Source of the DNA: Olsenella profusa DSM 13989
GTDB taxonomy: Bacteria; Actinomycetota; Coriobacteriia; Coriobacteriales; Atopobiaceae
Length of the DNA stretch: 64,000 bases
NCBI RefSeq assembly: GCF_030811115.1
Contig: NZ_JAUSQK010000001.1
Location: forward strand, 868,001 to 932,000
Direction of reading: 5' to 3'
Position numbers and translations under genes: made by a program. Below, piece by piece: positions 32,021 to 40,088 of this stretch. Numbering within the stretch: the first letter of the stretch is position 1; each line of letters begins with the position of its first letter. Under the pieces are notes generated by a model. That model was not told where the DNA came from, searched no databases, and saw only the letters and a list, made by a program, of their open reading frames with translations.

Positions 32021-33049
32021 ATGGGCCCCGTGGCCTGCATAGACGTCGGTACGGTGACGGTGCGTCTTGCCGTGGCGGACGTCGACGTCCCCTCGTCGAA
32101 GGTGACGCGCATGCTCAAGCGGTCGACGATCTGCAACATGGGCGAGGGGCTCTCGGCCACCGGACGCATCGACGACGCGGCGCGGGGTCGCGTCGTCGGC
32201 TGCGTCGATGCCTACCTGCAGATAGCCCGCTCCGTTGGTGCGGCCGCCTGCTGCTGCACGCTGACGTCCGCCGCGCGCGACGCCACCAACTCGGACGTGC
32301 TCGTCGGTGACCTCGAGCGGCGGGGTCTGCACCCGCAGGTGATAGCCGGGGAGGTCGAGGGGTCGCTCACCTTCCTGGGCGTGGCACAGGACTTCGTGGG
32401 CGAGCGCCTGCTCGTTGCCGACAACGGAGGGGGATCCACCGAGCTGGCCGTGGGCGCGCTGCGGGGGCAGGGAGGGGGCGCCGGCGCGCAGCCCGCCCCG
32501 GCCCCCCTGCTCGACCTCGAGTGCGTGCGCTCGACGGACGTGGGCTGTCGGCGCATGACGGAGCGCTTCCTCTCTGCGGGAGACCCTCCCACCGAGGCCG
32601 ACATCGCCGTCGCACGCGCCTTTGCCGACGGGCTCCTCGCACCCGTGCTCGCCGAGGAGCGCATCGCGGAACAGCCGCCCGAGCGCCTGGTGGTGACGGG
32701 CGGCACGGCCACAAGCCTCGTTGCCATACACAAGCGGCTCGATCCCTATGACCCGGCGCAGGTGCATCGTGCGACGCTGTCGCGTGCGGACGTGGACGCG
32801 CTCACGGGCCTCCTGTCCTCCCGTACGGTCGAGGAGCGTGCCCAGCTCAAGGGGCTGCAGCCCCAGCGCGCACCGCTGATCCTTGCCGGGGCCATCGCCA
32901 TCTCGGAGCTCATGCTCCTCTCTGGCGCCTCCGCCTACACCGCAAGCGAGAGCGACCTCCTGTTCGGCCTTGCCGTCTGCGCCGCACGGACGACGGTGGG
33001 CCTGCCCTGCCCCATCGCGTGGACGCCTCTGCCTGCCGACCTGAGATAG
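32021..33049 (+). CDS. Ppx/GppA-family exopolyphosphatase
   Basis: Removes phosphate from polyphosphate or pppGpp. The 342-residue ASKHA-fold protein has CIDVGTVTVRLAVAD at the start, the phosphate-binding loop LLVADNGGGSTELAVGAL, VGCRRMTERF and VVTGGTATSLVAIHK. It lacks the C-terminal HD-type domain of long Ppx proteins, so it is the short actinobacterial form. ATG 32021 lies three bases after the DivIC-like stop, with GGGACGGA upstream, indicating one operon (mazG, divIC-like, ppx). Confidence 0.9.
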   Translation: MGPVACIDVGTVTVRLAVADVDVPSSKVTRMLKRSTICNMGEGLSATGRIDDAARGRVVGCVDAYLQIARSVGAAACCCTLTSAARDATNSDVLVGDLERRGLHPQVIAGEVEGSLTFLGVAQDFVGERLLVADNGGGSTELAVGALRGQGGGAGAQPAPAPLLDLECVRSTDVGCRRMTERFLSAGDPPTEADIAVARAFADGLLAPVLAEERIAEQPPERLVVTGGTATSLVAIHKRLDPYDPAQVHRATLSRADVDALTGLLSSRTVEERAQLKGLQPQRAPLILAGAIAISELMLLSGASAYTASESDLLFGLAVCAARTTVGLPCPIAWTPLPADLR

Positions 33050-33097
33050 GGATGGGCGCGTGCGCGCCGCACGTGGTAAGCTCGTGCTGGTGTGCGA

Positions 33098-33182
33098 GGG
33101 GGCGTGGCGGAACTGGCATACGCAGGAGACTTAAAATCTCTCGCCGAAAGGATTGTGGGTTCGAGTCCCACCGCCCCTACCA
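33098..33182 (+). tRNA. tRNA-Leu (UAA anticodon)
   Basis: An 85-base class II tRNA with a 7-bp acceptor stem, D stem GCG/CGC, anticodon loop CTTAAAA (anticodon TAA, reads UUA), a long variable arm as expected for leucine, T arm GTGGGTTCGAGTCCCAC, and an encoded CCA end. Confidence 0.95.
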
Positions 33183-33186
33183 GCAC

Positions 33187-33215
33187 AAAAAGGCCCAAGC
33201 CCTACGGCCTGGGCC
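33187..33215 (-). terminator. Terminator after tRNA-Glu
   Basis: On the minus strand a GGCCCAGGCC...GGCTTGGGCC stem is followed by five T residues (plus-strand A run 33187-33191). Its position just after tRNA-Glu and its T-tract make it the tRNA-Glu terminator; the stem may also stop the converging tRNA-Leu transcript. Confidence 0.75.
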
Positions 33216-33229
33216 GCGCCACGCACCGG

Positions 33230-33301
33230 TGCCCCCAACGAGACTCGAACTCGTGTCGTCGCCTTGAAAGGGCGATGTCCTAACCGCTAGACGATGGGGA
33301 C
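33230..33301 (-). tRNA. tRNA-Glu (UUC anticodon)
   Basis: A 72-base cloverleaf on the minus strand: acceptor GTCCCCA/TGGGGGC, D arm TCTAGCGGTTAGGA, anticodon loop CTTTCAA (anticodon TTC), T arm ACGAGTTCGAGTCTCGT, discriminator A. CCA is not encoded (the following bases are CCG). It converges with tRNA-Leu. Confidence 0.95.
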
Positions 33302-33310
33302 GCGGGAGCA

Positions 33311-33319
33311 AGTATACCA
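33311..33319 (-). promoter_or_regulatory. Extended -10 of tRNA-Glu
   Basis: On the minus strand TGGTATACT, an extended -10 element (TGn plus TATACT), lies 9 bases before the tRNA 5' end. No good -35 is visible, as expected for extended -10 promoters. Confidence 0.55.
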
Positions 33320-33446
33320 GACGCCTCCCCAGGGGGCGCCAGGGTGCGGGGTGTGCCCCCAGGCTATGTGATTTCCCTCCACATGCGCGCCGCGCGTGCG
33401 CACACGCGCCATCACGGCTAACATGTATTCGTTCTGTATAGGGGAT

Positions 33447-33465
33447 CTATCCATGATATGGATAG
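33447..33465 (+). promoter_or_regulatory. Probable GntR-type operator upstream of the GntR-transketolase fusion
   Basis: A perfect inverted repeat, CTATCCAT-GAT-ATGGATAG, ends 20 bases before the chosen start codon. Its size and symmetry fit a dimeric GntR-family operator and its position would block transcription or initiation, suggesting autoregulation. The nearby TGTATA at about 33435 may be the -10. Confidence 0.6.
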
Positions 33466-33485
33466 GGCAGAGGGATGGGTGGGCC

Positions 33486-35171
33486 ATGACGGGTGACAGA
33501 GCGCGCTTTCCTACGCCAGAGACCCTGGATGCCACGCGCGGCCAGGGGGACGAGCTTGGCCAGAGCGGCCCGCTCCACGCCCGCCTCGCATCGCTGTTGC
33601 GCCAGAAGATCGTGGACCGCGAATGGCCCAGCGGCATGGCGCTGCCCTCCGAGGCCGAGCTCATGGAGCAGTTCTGCATGAGCCGGGGCACGGTGCGCCG
33701 CGCGCTCTCCAGCCTCGTGCAGGATGGCTACATCGTCACCCGCAAGGGGAGCGGCAGCTTCGTGGCCGAGGGTGGGCTGCCGCGGCCCGCCACGCGCCGT
33801 CCCCTCTCGTTTGCGGCGCTCTTTCGCGAGCGCGGGCTGCGCTTCACCACGCGCGTGCTCTCCCAGAGCGTGATGGGCGCCCCCCGCAACGTGGCCATCC
33901 ACCTGGGCGTGGGTGAGGGCAGCCCCGTGCTGTTCCTGCGACGCATCCGCAGCGTGGGCGCCCGCCCGCTCGTCTGCCAGGAGAGCTGGGAGAGCCTGAG
34001 GCCCTGTCCCGGCCTCGAGCGGGCGGACTTCACGGAGGAGTCGCTCTTCGATGCCGTCGAGCGCACCTCGGGCCGCCACATCGGCAGCTCGGTCGTGCAC
34101 TACTCCTCCCAGCGGGTGGGCCGGGCGCATGCCCCCCTCCTGGCCAGCGAGCCGGAGAGCTCCACGCTCGTGCTGGAGCAGGACATCTGCCTGACGGACG
34201 GCACGCCCATCGAGTGGAGCGTGACGTGGATGAGGCCGGGCACCCCCGTCGTGGGCGTCTCGGTGGAGGGTCCCGTGCGGGAGGCCGCGCTGTCGGTGGG
34301 AGCCGACGGCGCGGAGGGGGGCGCGGGCGCCGCGGCGCTGCGGCGCGAGCTCGACCTTCGGGCGCTGGAGGTTCGCCGTGGCGTGCTCGAGATCGCGCAC
34401 CGGTATCCCCACATGCCCTTCCACCTGGGCGGCGCGCTCTCCATGGCCGAGGTGGTCGCGGTGCTGCTGGGGCACGTGATGCATACGGGCGCCGACGGCA
34501 CCCCCTGGGAGCGGCGCGACCGGCTGGTGGTCTCCAAGGCGCATGCATCCGTGGCGCTCTACCCGGCGCTCCTGCGGGCCGGCATCATCTCCCAGGATGA
34601 CCTCGATCGCGGCCTCTTCGGCCCGGATGCGGTGCTCTTCAAGCACCCGCACCGTGACCCCGGCCGCGGCATAGAGCTCTCGGGCGGCAGCCTGGGCATG
34701 GGGCTGGGCTACGCCTGCGGGCTGGCGCTCGCGCTGCGCCGCCGCCAGCTGCCCGCGCGCGTGTTCTGCATCGTGGGCGACGGGGAGTGCGACGAGGGCT
34801 CCGTGTGGGAGTCGGCCGCGTTCGCGGGCCACCAGCGGCTCTCCAACCTCACGGTGGTCGTGGACGCCAACGGCATGCAGCTGGATGGCCCCACGGCGCA
34901 GGTGCTGGACAATGGCCCCCTGCGCCGCAAGTTCGAGGCATTTGGCTTTGCCGTTGCCGAGACGGACGGCCACGACGTGCTGGCGCTCGCGCGCGCACTT
35001 GCCGCCCCGCACGAGGGACCGCTCGCCGTGGTGGCGCGCACGGTCAAGGGCAGGGGGCTCTCGCGGGCCGAGAACAACGTGGCCTGGCATGACATAGCCC
35101 TCGCGCAGGGCGACTACGAGCGTGCCCGGGTGGAGCTTGGCCAGCGCGAGGAGGCGATCAGGCATGGGTGA
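33486..35171 (+). CDS. GntR/UTRA transcription regulator fused to transketolase N-terminal subunit
   Basis: A 561-residue three-domain protein in one uninterrupted frame. Residues 29-95 are a GntR winged helix (LHARLASLLRQKIVDREWPS, ALPSEAELMEQFCMSRGTVR, DGYIVTRKGSGSFVA). Residues about 105-262 are a UTRA ligand-binding domain of the HutC subfamily. Residues about 287-561 are the thiamine-diphosphate-binding half of transketolase (HLGGALSMAEVVAVLL, RDRLVVSKAHASVALYPALL, ELSGGSLGMGLGYACGLAL, the TPP motif GDGECDEGSVWE at 431 with N462, TVKGRGLS). The other half is the next gene, overlapping by 8 bases. ATG 33486 follows a G-rich site; conserved DNA-binding sequence starts soon after it. A DNA-binding sugar sensor physically joined to a pentose phosphate enzyme is highly unusual; see findings. 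Confidence 0.9.
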   Translation: MTGDRARFPTPETLDATRGQGDELGQSGPLHARLASLLRQKIVDREWPSGMALPSEAELMEQFCMSRGTVRRALSSLVQDGYIVTRKGSGSFVAEGGLPRPATRRPLSFAALFRERGLRFTTRVLSQSVMGAPRNVAIHLGVGEGSPVLFLRRIRSVGARPLVCQESWESLRPCPGLERADFTEESLFDAVERTSGRHIGSSVVHYSSQRVGRAHAPLLASEPESSTLVLEQDICLTDGTPIEWSVTWMRPGTPVVGVSVEGPVREAALSVGADGAEGGAGAAALRRELDLRALEVRRGVLEIAHRYPHMPFHLGGALSMAEVVAVLLGHVMHTGADGTPWERRDRLVVSKAHASVALYPALLRAGIISQDDLDRGLFGPDAVLFKHPHRDPGRGIELSGGSLGMGLGYACGLALALRRRQLPARVFCIVGDGECDEGSVWESAAFAGHQRLSNLTVVVDANGMQLDGPTAQVLDNGPLRRKFEAFGFAVAETDGHDVLALARALAAPHEGPLAVVARTVKGRGLSRAENNVAWHDIALAQGDYERARVELGQREEAIRHG

Positions 35172-36111
35172 GCATGCGTCCTTGGCGGACGCCCACAGCC
35201 ACAAGCTGGCCTTTGGGCGGGTGATGGGCGAGCTCGCCCAGGCGCGCCGCGACCTCGCCGTGGTGGTCTCCGACTATGGGCGGCGCCTGGGGCTGGAGCG
35301 CTTCCGCGAGCTCTGCCCCGAGGGCTACGTGCAGTGCGGCATTGCCGAGCAGAACCAGGTGGAGGTCGCGTCGGCCTTGGCCAACGAGGGCTTCGCGACC
35401 TTTGCCCCCACCTATGCCACGTTCATCACCGCCCGCGTGCTCGACCAGGTGCGCGTCAACCTGGGCATCATGGGCTCCCCCGTGGTGCTGGTGGGCGTGG
35501 GCTGCGGTTGTGAGGCCGGCCCGCTGGGCCCCAGCCACATGGCCATCGAGGACCTGGGCTGCATGCGCCAGATTCCGGGCATGACGGTAGCGAGCCCCGT
35601 GGACGTGGAGGGGTTCATGGACGTCCTGCGTGAGCTGGCTGCGCATCCCCGTCCCGCCTACGTGCGCATGAACGACGATGCGGGCCTGCGCCTGTCGGCG
35701 GGCAAAGACCCGCTCTCCCCCCGGTGGCTGCGGCGGGGGGACGGGCGCGTCGCCCTGGTCACCTGCGGGACGATCGCCGCCAACGCGCTGGGTGCGGCCG
35801 ACGTGCTGGCGGCGCACGGCGTAGGGGCCGACGTTCTGGCCACGCCCTGCCTCAAGCCATGGGACCAGGACGTCGTGCGGGGGCTTTCCGGCTACGAGCT
35901 GGTGGTCACGGTCGAGGAGCACGCCGCCATCGGAGGGCTGGGATCGGCCGTTGCGGAGACGCTGGCGGAGCTGGGCGCAGGTCCACGCCTGCTGCGTCTG
36001 GGCACGCCCGACCGCTACCTCGAGGCGGACGTGCGTGCGCGTCTCCTTGCGCGCATGGGCCTCGATGCCGCGGGCATTGCGCGTGCCGTGGAGGGGGCCC
36101 TCGGACGCTAG
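35164..36111 (+). CDS. Transketolase C-terminal subunit
   Basis: A 315-residue split transketolase half: the pyrimidine-binding domain (SLADAHSHKLAFGRVMGELA, VQCGIAEQNQVEVASALANEG, FATFAPTYATFI, GPSHMAIEDLGCMRQIPGMTV) and the C-terminal transketolase domain (VALVTCGTIAANALGAADVL, VVTVEEHAAIGGLGSAVAE). The catalytic glutamate of this domain lies in IAEQNQ. The ATG 35164 is inside the end of the upstream fusion gene, so the two halves are translationally coupled and should form an alpha2beta2 enzyme. Split transketolases in actinobacteria and anaerobes often serve sugar or sulfosugar pathways; the true substrate here is unknown. Confidence 0.93.
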   Translation: MGEHASLADAHSHKLAFGRVMGELAQARRDLAVVVSDYGRRLGLERFRELCPEGYVQCGIAEQNQVEVASALANEGFATFAPTYATFITARVLDQVRVNLGIMGSPVVLVGVGCGCEAGPLGPSHMAIEDLGCMRQIPGMTVASPVDVEGFMDVLRELAAHPRPAYVRMNDDAGLRLSAGKDPLSPRWLRRGDGRVALVTCGTIAANALGAADVLAAHGVGADVLATPCLKPWDQDVVRGLSGYELVVTVEEHAAIGGLGSAVAETLAELGAGPRLLRLGTPDRYLEADVRARLLARMGLDAAGIARAVEGALGR

Positions 36112-36120
36112 CCCCCTGCG

Positions 36121-37149
36121 TCAGAAGTCGAGGCCGGACCGCTCGGCAAAGCGCAGGGCGGAGGCCCTCATGTCCTTCTGGCCCTCGACCCACAGGGGGA
36201 GGTCCGGCACGTCCACGATGATGGGGTCGGCCTCGTGGACGGCGAGCGTCGCCTCCTCGAAGCTGTAGGGCGCGACGGTCGGTCGGTCGGGCAGGTACGA
36301 GTCCACGAAGACCGGCCGCAACAGCGCATAGACGCCGCCCTCGCACAGGCCGTCAAAGCCGCGGAGCGCGCGCAGGGCGGCACCGCGGCGGTTGGTCTTG
36401 AAGAGCACGATGATGCGGGCCAGGCTCTGCCAGGCATCCCCACGCCTGCCCATGCGGGCGTCCAGCTCGTCGAGGCCCTGCTCGTCCTCCAGGCGGGCAT
36501 AGCTGAGCACCCCGGTGTGGCGGGCCCCCAACACGTCGGATGGTGCGAGGTCCAAGAGCTCCAGCGACTTTGCCTGCGCCAGCTTGAAGCGGGCGGAGTC
36601 CAGGTAGGTGCGGGCGATGGCGTCCTTCACGCGCAGCAGGGGATGGGCGAACACGTCGGCCCAGAGGTCGCGCCGCAGACCGGTCGTGGCATCGTCGGCC
36701 AGGGCCTCCGTCTCCCCGCGTGCGTCAAGGGCCGCCTGCGCGTCCCCTTCCAGGGGCAGCAGCAGCTCGAGCAGGTCGTCAGGGTCGGGGTCGGCGGCGA
36801 TGGCCGAGCAGAGCGCGGCGTCGGTGCAGGTGGGGTCCACGTCCAGCGCGTGCGCGCAGGCCACGCGCATCAGCTCGAGGCGCCGGGAGCGCTCGAGGGC
36901 AAACTCGTCGTCGTCGCGCAGGTCGTCCTTGTCTCGCGACGCACCAAAGCGCTCGAGCGCATCCACGAGCATGCCCATGGCCTCGTCCTCGGGGCCCTGG
37001 GCAAACTGGGCGGGATTGGCGCGCACGGCTATCAGCAGCTCCGCGAAGCCCGCGTCGGAGAGACCGCGCTGGGCACGCTCGCGCAGGGCGATGCGTCGTA
37101 TGTGCTCCTCGCGGGCGTCCATCGGGGCATCAGGCGTTGGGCGTGCCAT
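36121..37149 (-). CDS. Uncharacterised TPR-like protein, paralogue of its upstream neighbour
   Basis: A 342-residue, acidic, leucine- and alanine-rich helical protein with no recognised catalytic motif. Segments such as LARLEDEQGLDELDARMGRRGDAWQSLARIIV resemble tetratricopeptide hairpins. Several stretches align with the gene directly upstream (37130-38200), so the two are tandem duplicates. The start is uncertain: ATG 37149 overlaps the upstream stop by 20 bases, ATG 37122 lies just after it, neither with a clear ribosome-binding site. It probably forms an operon with its paralogue. Confidence 0.7.
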   Translation of the reverse strand: MARPTPDAPMDAREEHIRRIALRERAQRGLSDAGFAELLIAVRANPAQFAQGPEDEAMGMLVDALERFGASRDKDDLRDDDEFALERSRRLELMRVACAHALDVDPTCTDAALCSAIAADPDPDDLLELLLPLEGDAQAALDARGETEALADDATTGLRRDLWADVFAHPLLRVKDAIARTYLDSARFKLAQAKSLELLDLAPSDVLGARHTGVLSYARLEDEQGLDELDARMGRRGDAWQSLARIIVLFKTNRRGAALRALRGFDGLCEGGVYALLRPVFVDSYLPDRPTVAPYSFEEATLAVHEADPIIVDVPDLPLWVEGQKDMRASALRFAERSGLDF

Positions 37150-38200
37150 AGCGGTCGCCGTTGGGGTGCTGCGACCGGGCAAGCTCGAGGGCCGTGCGCT
37201 CGGCGGGCGTCATGCGCGGCTCCATCCGTCCCATGACCCATGAGCCAAAGGCACCGCGCGCCCGCGCGTCGCGACCCTCCTGCAGGAGCACCGTTGCCTC
37301 CGACACGGCAAGGATGAGCTCGTCCTCGGAGAAGGGCGCCACGGCCAGTCGCGCGAACACGCCGTCGGGCAGCTCGCGTTGTGCGCAGAGCGTGACGGCC
37401 GCATGGGGGTAGGCCTTCGCCAGCAGGTCGAGCTGGTGATCCGCCTCATCGAGCTGGAGCCGCTTGTAGGCGAGGGCGCAGCGCGTGATGGCGAGCCATG
37501 CGTCTGCGGGGGTGGCGCCGCGGACGGCCGTGCGGCCCGTTGTGCGTGCGAGGGCCTCCAGGCCCGCGGCATCCTCGAGCTTGGCAAACGCCAGGTATGC
37601 CGTGAAGCGGGCGTCCGCCTGATCGGTTGGATCCAGCTCGAGCGCACGCCGGGCGTGGGAGATGGCATCGTGGTTGTGCCCGCACACCACCGCACGCGAG
37701 GCCAGGGACGCCAGCCAGCGCAGATAGGGGTAGAGCGCGATCTGCGCCGCGAGCGCCGAGCGCTCCTCGCCGGGGATGGAGCGTGCCTTGTGCCGCCTGC
37801 GCTCGCACCGCTCGCGCACGCCCTCGGCCTCGGATGCGAGGTAGTCGTAGTAGCCCTCGAAGTTGGGGATGCCGGCCGCCATCTTCATGCGCAGGGCATC
37901 GGGATTCTGTGGGTCGAGCTTGAGCGCCTCGTCCAGCATGGCATGCCCCTGTGCGATGAGCCGCTCGGCGTGCTCGTCGTCGGTAAAGGGCAGCTCGTAG
38001 TCTATGAGCGTCGTCGCCTTTGCCACCAGGTGGAAGGCACGGTCCTCATCCGTCTGGGGCAGGCCGTCGCGGTTTTGTGCGAAGCGCCTGCCGAAGGCGG
38101 CAAACGAGCGCGCCGCCTGGGCGGGGCTCTCGCCGTCGAGCGCGCGGGCAAAGCGCAGGCCCATGCGCTGGTAGTCCTCTCGGTGCGGATCGAACGCCAT
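37130..38200 (-). CDS. Uncharacterised TPR-repeat protein
   Basis: A 356-residue soluble helical protein with TPR-like units (AQGHAMLDEALKLDPQNPDA near 95-115, AISHARRALELDPTDQADARF near 190-210). It shares order and motifs with the downstream gene. No enzyme motif or signal peptide is visible. TPR proteins mediate protein contacts; the partner is unknown. ATG 38200 follows a GGGGGCGACC site; the frame could extend to 38239. The divergent neighbour is an alcohol dehydrogenase. Confidence 0.75.
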   Translation of the reverse strand: MAFDPHREDYQRMGLRFARALDGESPAQAARSFAAFGRRFAQNRDGLPQTDEDRAFHLVAKATTLIDYELPFTDDEHAERLIAQGHAMLDEALKLDPQNPDALRMKMAAGIPNFEGYYDYLASEAEGVRERCERRRHKARSIPGEERSALAAQIALYPYLRWLASLASRAVVCGHNHDAISHARRALELDPTDQADARFTAYLAFAKLEDAAGLEALARTTGRTAVRGATPADAWLAITRCALAYKRLQLDEADHQLDLLAKAYPHAAVTLCAQRELPDGVFARLAVAPFSEDELILAVSEATVLLQEGRDARARGAFGSWVMGRMEPRMTPAERTALELARSQHPNGDRYGTPNA

Positions 38201-38348
38201 GGTCGCCCCCTGCTCGCTCGTGCGTTGCCCTGAAGCCAAAGTCTACCCATTCGGCGCGGTGTGACTGACCATAGTCTAGACTCCCCAGGCGACAATGGTG
38301 GGGCGTCTTCGCACCTCCCCCACATTCGGTCGAAAAACCGGATGACCC

Positions 38349-38378
38349 TTGGGTTGGATGACCAAAAGATCCTAGAAT
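38349..38378 (+). promoter_or_regulatory. Probable alcohol dehydrogenase promoter
   Basis: TTGGGT (38349-38354) and TAGAAT (38373-38378) with an 18-bp spacer, 65 bases before the start codon. A perfect palindrome AGTCTAGACT lies further upstream near 38273 in the divergent intergenic region. Confidence 0.55.
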
Positions 38379-38442
38379 GAGAAGCGACATCTCGCCGTCG
38401 CATGAGGCGGCGGCATGACGGCAGAACGGAAGGAGAATCAGC

Positions 38443-39657
38443 ATGGGACGTTTTACCAACCCGCGTGACCTGTACTTTGGTGAGGGAGCCCGCCACGAGG
38501 TCAAGAATCTCAAGGGCAAGAGGGCGGTCATCGTCTCCGGCGGCCACAGCATGCGCCGCGGCGGCTTCCTGCAGGACGTGCAGGCCGACCTCGAGTCTGC
38601 CGGCTTCGAGGTCAAGCTCATCGAGGGCGTCGAGTCCGACCCCTCCGTCGAGACGGTCATGAAGGGCGCCGCGGTCATGGAGGGGTTTGGCCCCGACTGG
38701 ATCGTCGCGATCGGCGGTGGCTCGCCCATCGACGCGGCCAAGGCCATGTGGATCAAGTACGAGTATCCCGACACCACCTTCGAGGACATGTGCAAGATCT
38801 TCGGCCTGCCCGAGCTGCGCCAGAAGGCCCACTTCTGCGCCATCTCGTCCACGTCGGGCACGGCCACGGAGGTCACGGCCTTCTCCATCATCACGGACTA
38901 CGACAAGGGCATCAAGTACCCCATTGCCGACTTCCAGATCACGCCCGACATCGCCATCGTCGATCCCGAGCTCACCTACTCCATGCCCGCCAAGCTCTGC
39001 GCACACACCGGCATGGATGCGCTGACCCACTGCCTCGAGGCCTATGTCTCCACCGCCGCCTCCATGTTCACCGATGCCAACGCCCTGCACGGCATCCGTG
39101 AGATCACCGAGTGGCTGCCCGTCTCCTACACGGGTGACCACGGCGCCCGCCAGCACATGCACGAGGCGCAGTGCATCGCCGGCATCGCCTTCTCCTCGGG
39201 CCTGCTGGGCATCGTGCACTCCATGGCCCACAAGACCGGGGCGGCCTTCAGTGGCGGCCATATCATCCACGGTTGCGCCAATGCCATGTACCTGGGCAAG
39301 GTCATCCAGTTCAATGCCAAGGACGAGCGTGCCCGCCAGCGCTACGCCTACGTCGCCAAGGAGATCCTGCACCTTCCCGGCCAGACGGACGAGGAGCTCG
39401 TCGCCGCGCTCGTGCAGTTCATCCGCGGCCTCAACGACAAGCTCGACATCCCGCAGGGCATCAAGAACTACGGCCAGGGCGGCGTGAAGAGCGAGACCTC
39501 CTGCATCAGCTACGAGGAGTTCGAGGCCAAGCGGCACGACGTCGCCGCCAACGCGCTGCTCGACGCCTGCACGGGTGCCAACCCGCGCAAGCCCACGCAG
39601 GAGGAGATGGAGCGGCTCCTGGAGTGCGTCTACAACGACGTGCCCGTGGACTTCTAG
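38443..39657 (+). CDS. Iron-containing alcohol dehydrogenase
   Basis: A 404-residue type III (Fe-ADH) NAD(P)H-dependent alcohol/butanol dehydrogenase. The nucleotide-binding VAIGGGSPIDAAKAM, then PISSTSGTATEVTAFS-type segment, and metal-site stretches HTGMDALTHCLEAYVS, GIVHSMAHKTGA and GGHIIHGCANA are all present. These enzymes reduce aldehydes to alcohols during fermentation, fitting an anaerobic lifestyle. AAGGAG lies 8 bases before ATG 38443. Monocistronic between a promoter and a terminator. Exact substrate unknown. Confidence 0.93.
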   Translation: MGRFTNPRDLYFGEGARHEVKNLKGKRAVIVSGGHSMRRGGFLQDVQADLESAGFEVKLIEGVESDPSVETVMKGAAVMEGFGPDWIVAIGGGSPIDAAKAMWIKYEYPDTTFEDMCKIFGLPELRQKAHFCAISSTSGTATEVTAFSIITDYDKGIKYPIADFQITPDIAIVDPELTYSMPAKLCAHTGMDALTHCLEAYVSTAASMFTDANALHGIREITEWLPVSYTGDHGARQHMHEAQCIAGIAFSSGLLGIVHSMAHKTGAAFSGGHIIHGCANAMYLGKVIQFNAKDERARQRYAYVAKEILHLPGQTDEELVAALVQFIRGLNDKLDIPQGIKNYGQGGVKSETSCISYEEFEAKRHDVAANALLDACTGANPRKPTQEEMERLLECVYNDVPVDF

Positions 39658-39682
39658 ACTCGCAGCTCAGCGTGGTGTCGTG

Positions 39683-39712
39683 GGCCCGTCGGCAGGTGCC
39701 GGCGGGCCTTCT
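39683..39712 (+). terminator. Alcohol dehydrogenase terminator
   Basis: An 11-bp stem (GGCCCGTCGGC with GCCGGCGGGCC, one G.U pair), 4-base loop, followed by TTCTCC, 25 bases after the stop. Confidence 0.75.
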
Positions 39713-39783
39713 CCATGCCGTGGGGCTGTCGGTTGGCCTCACCTGGCCTTGAGGGATCTGGCTTTGGCCGTGCGACGGTCGTG

Positions 39784-39896
39784 TACTCGGGGGGTGCCGC
39801 CCAAAGTGCACACGCAACGCGTTTTCCGTGACGTTTGCCCAGTTGGCGTTTTCCAAAATGCGTTCTGTGTTCACTTTGGGAGGCACCCCCCGAGTA
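39784..39896. repeat. 113-bp near-perfect palindrome at the edge of the AT-rich module
   Basis: The outer 30 bases of each arm (39784-39813 and 39867-39896) are complementary at 28 positions, and pairing continues inward through AACGC-TTTT segments to a ~40-base centre. The whole stretch is non-coding. Its ends carry TACTCGGGGGGTGCC / GGCACCCCCCGAGTA. The AT-rich secretion module starts immediately downstream. It could be a miniature inverted-repeat element, a REP-like palindrome or a structured RNA. Confidence 0.85.
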
Positions 39897-39980
39897 TCGA
39901 TCCCATCGGAGGGGCTGAAAGCATCTCAGCCTGCGTCTTTTCTTGAGTTCGAGTTTTATAGATGGCCACCCGTACCATTA

Positions 39981-40009
39981 TTGACCATGCAAGGTACACT
40001 GCGTATAAT
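39981..40009 (+). promoter_or_regulatory. Strong promoter of secretion module A
   Basis: TTGACC (39981-39986) and a perfect TATAAT (40004-40009) with a 17-bp spacer. It is the best promoter in the window and gives a leader of about 73 bases to the first gene at 40089. The surrounding 39,900-40,090 is AT-rich. Confidence 0.8.
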
Positions 40010-40088
40010 CTTTTCCGATGTGAACGCTACGACCGTTGATGTCTTATGTCCTGATAGACAAAAGAATCGATGAATGAGGTGACACACA

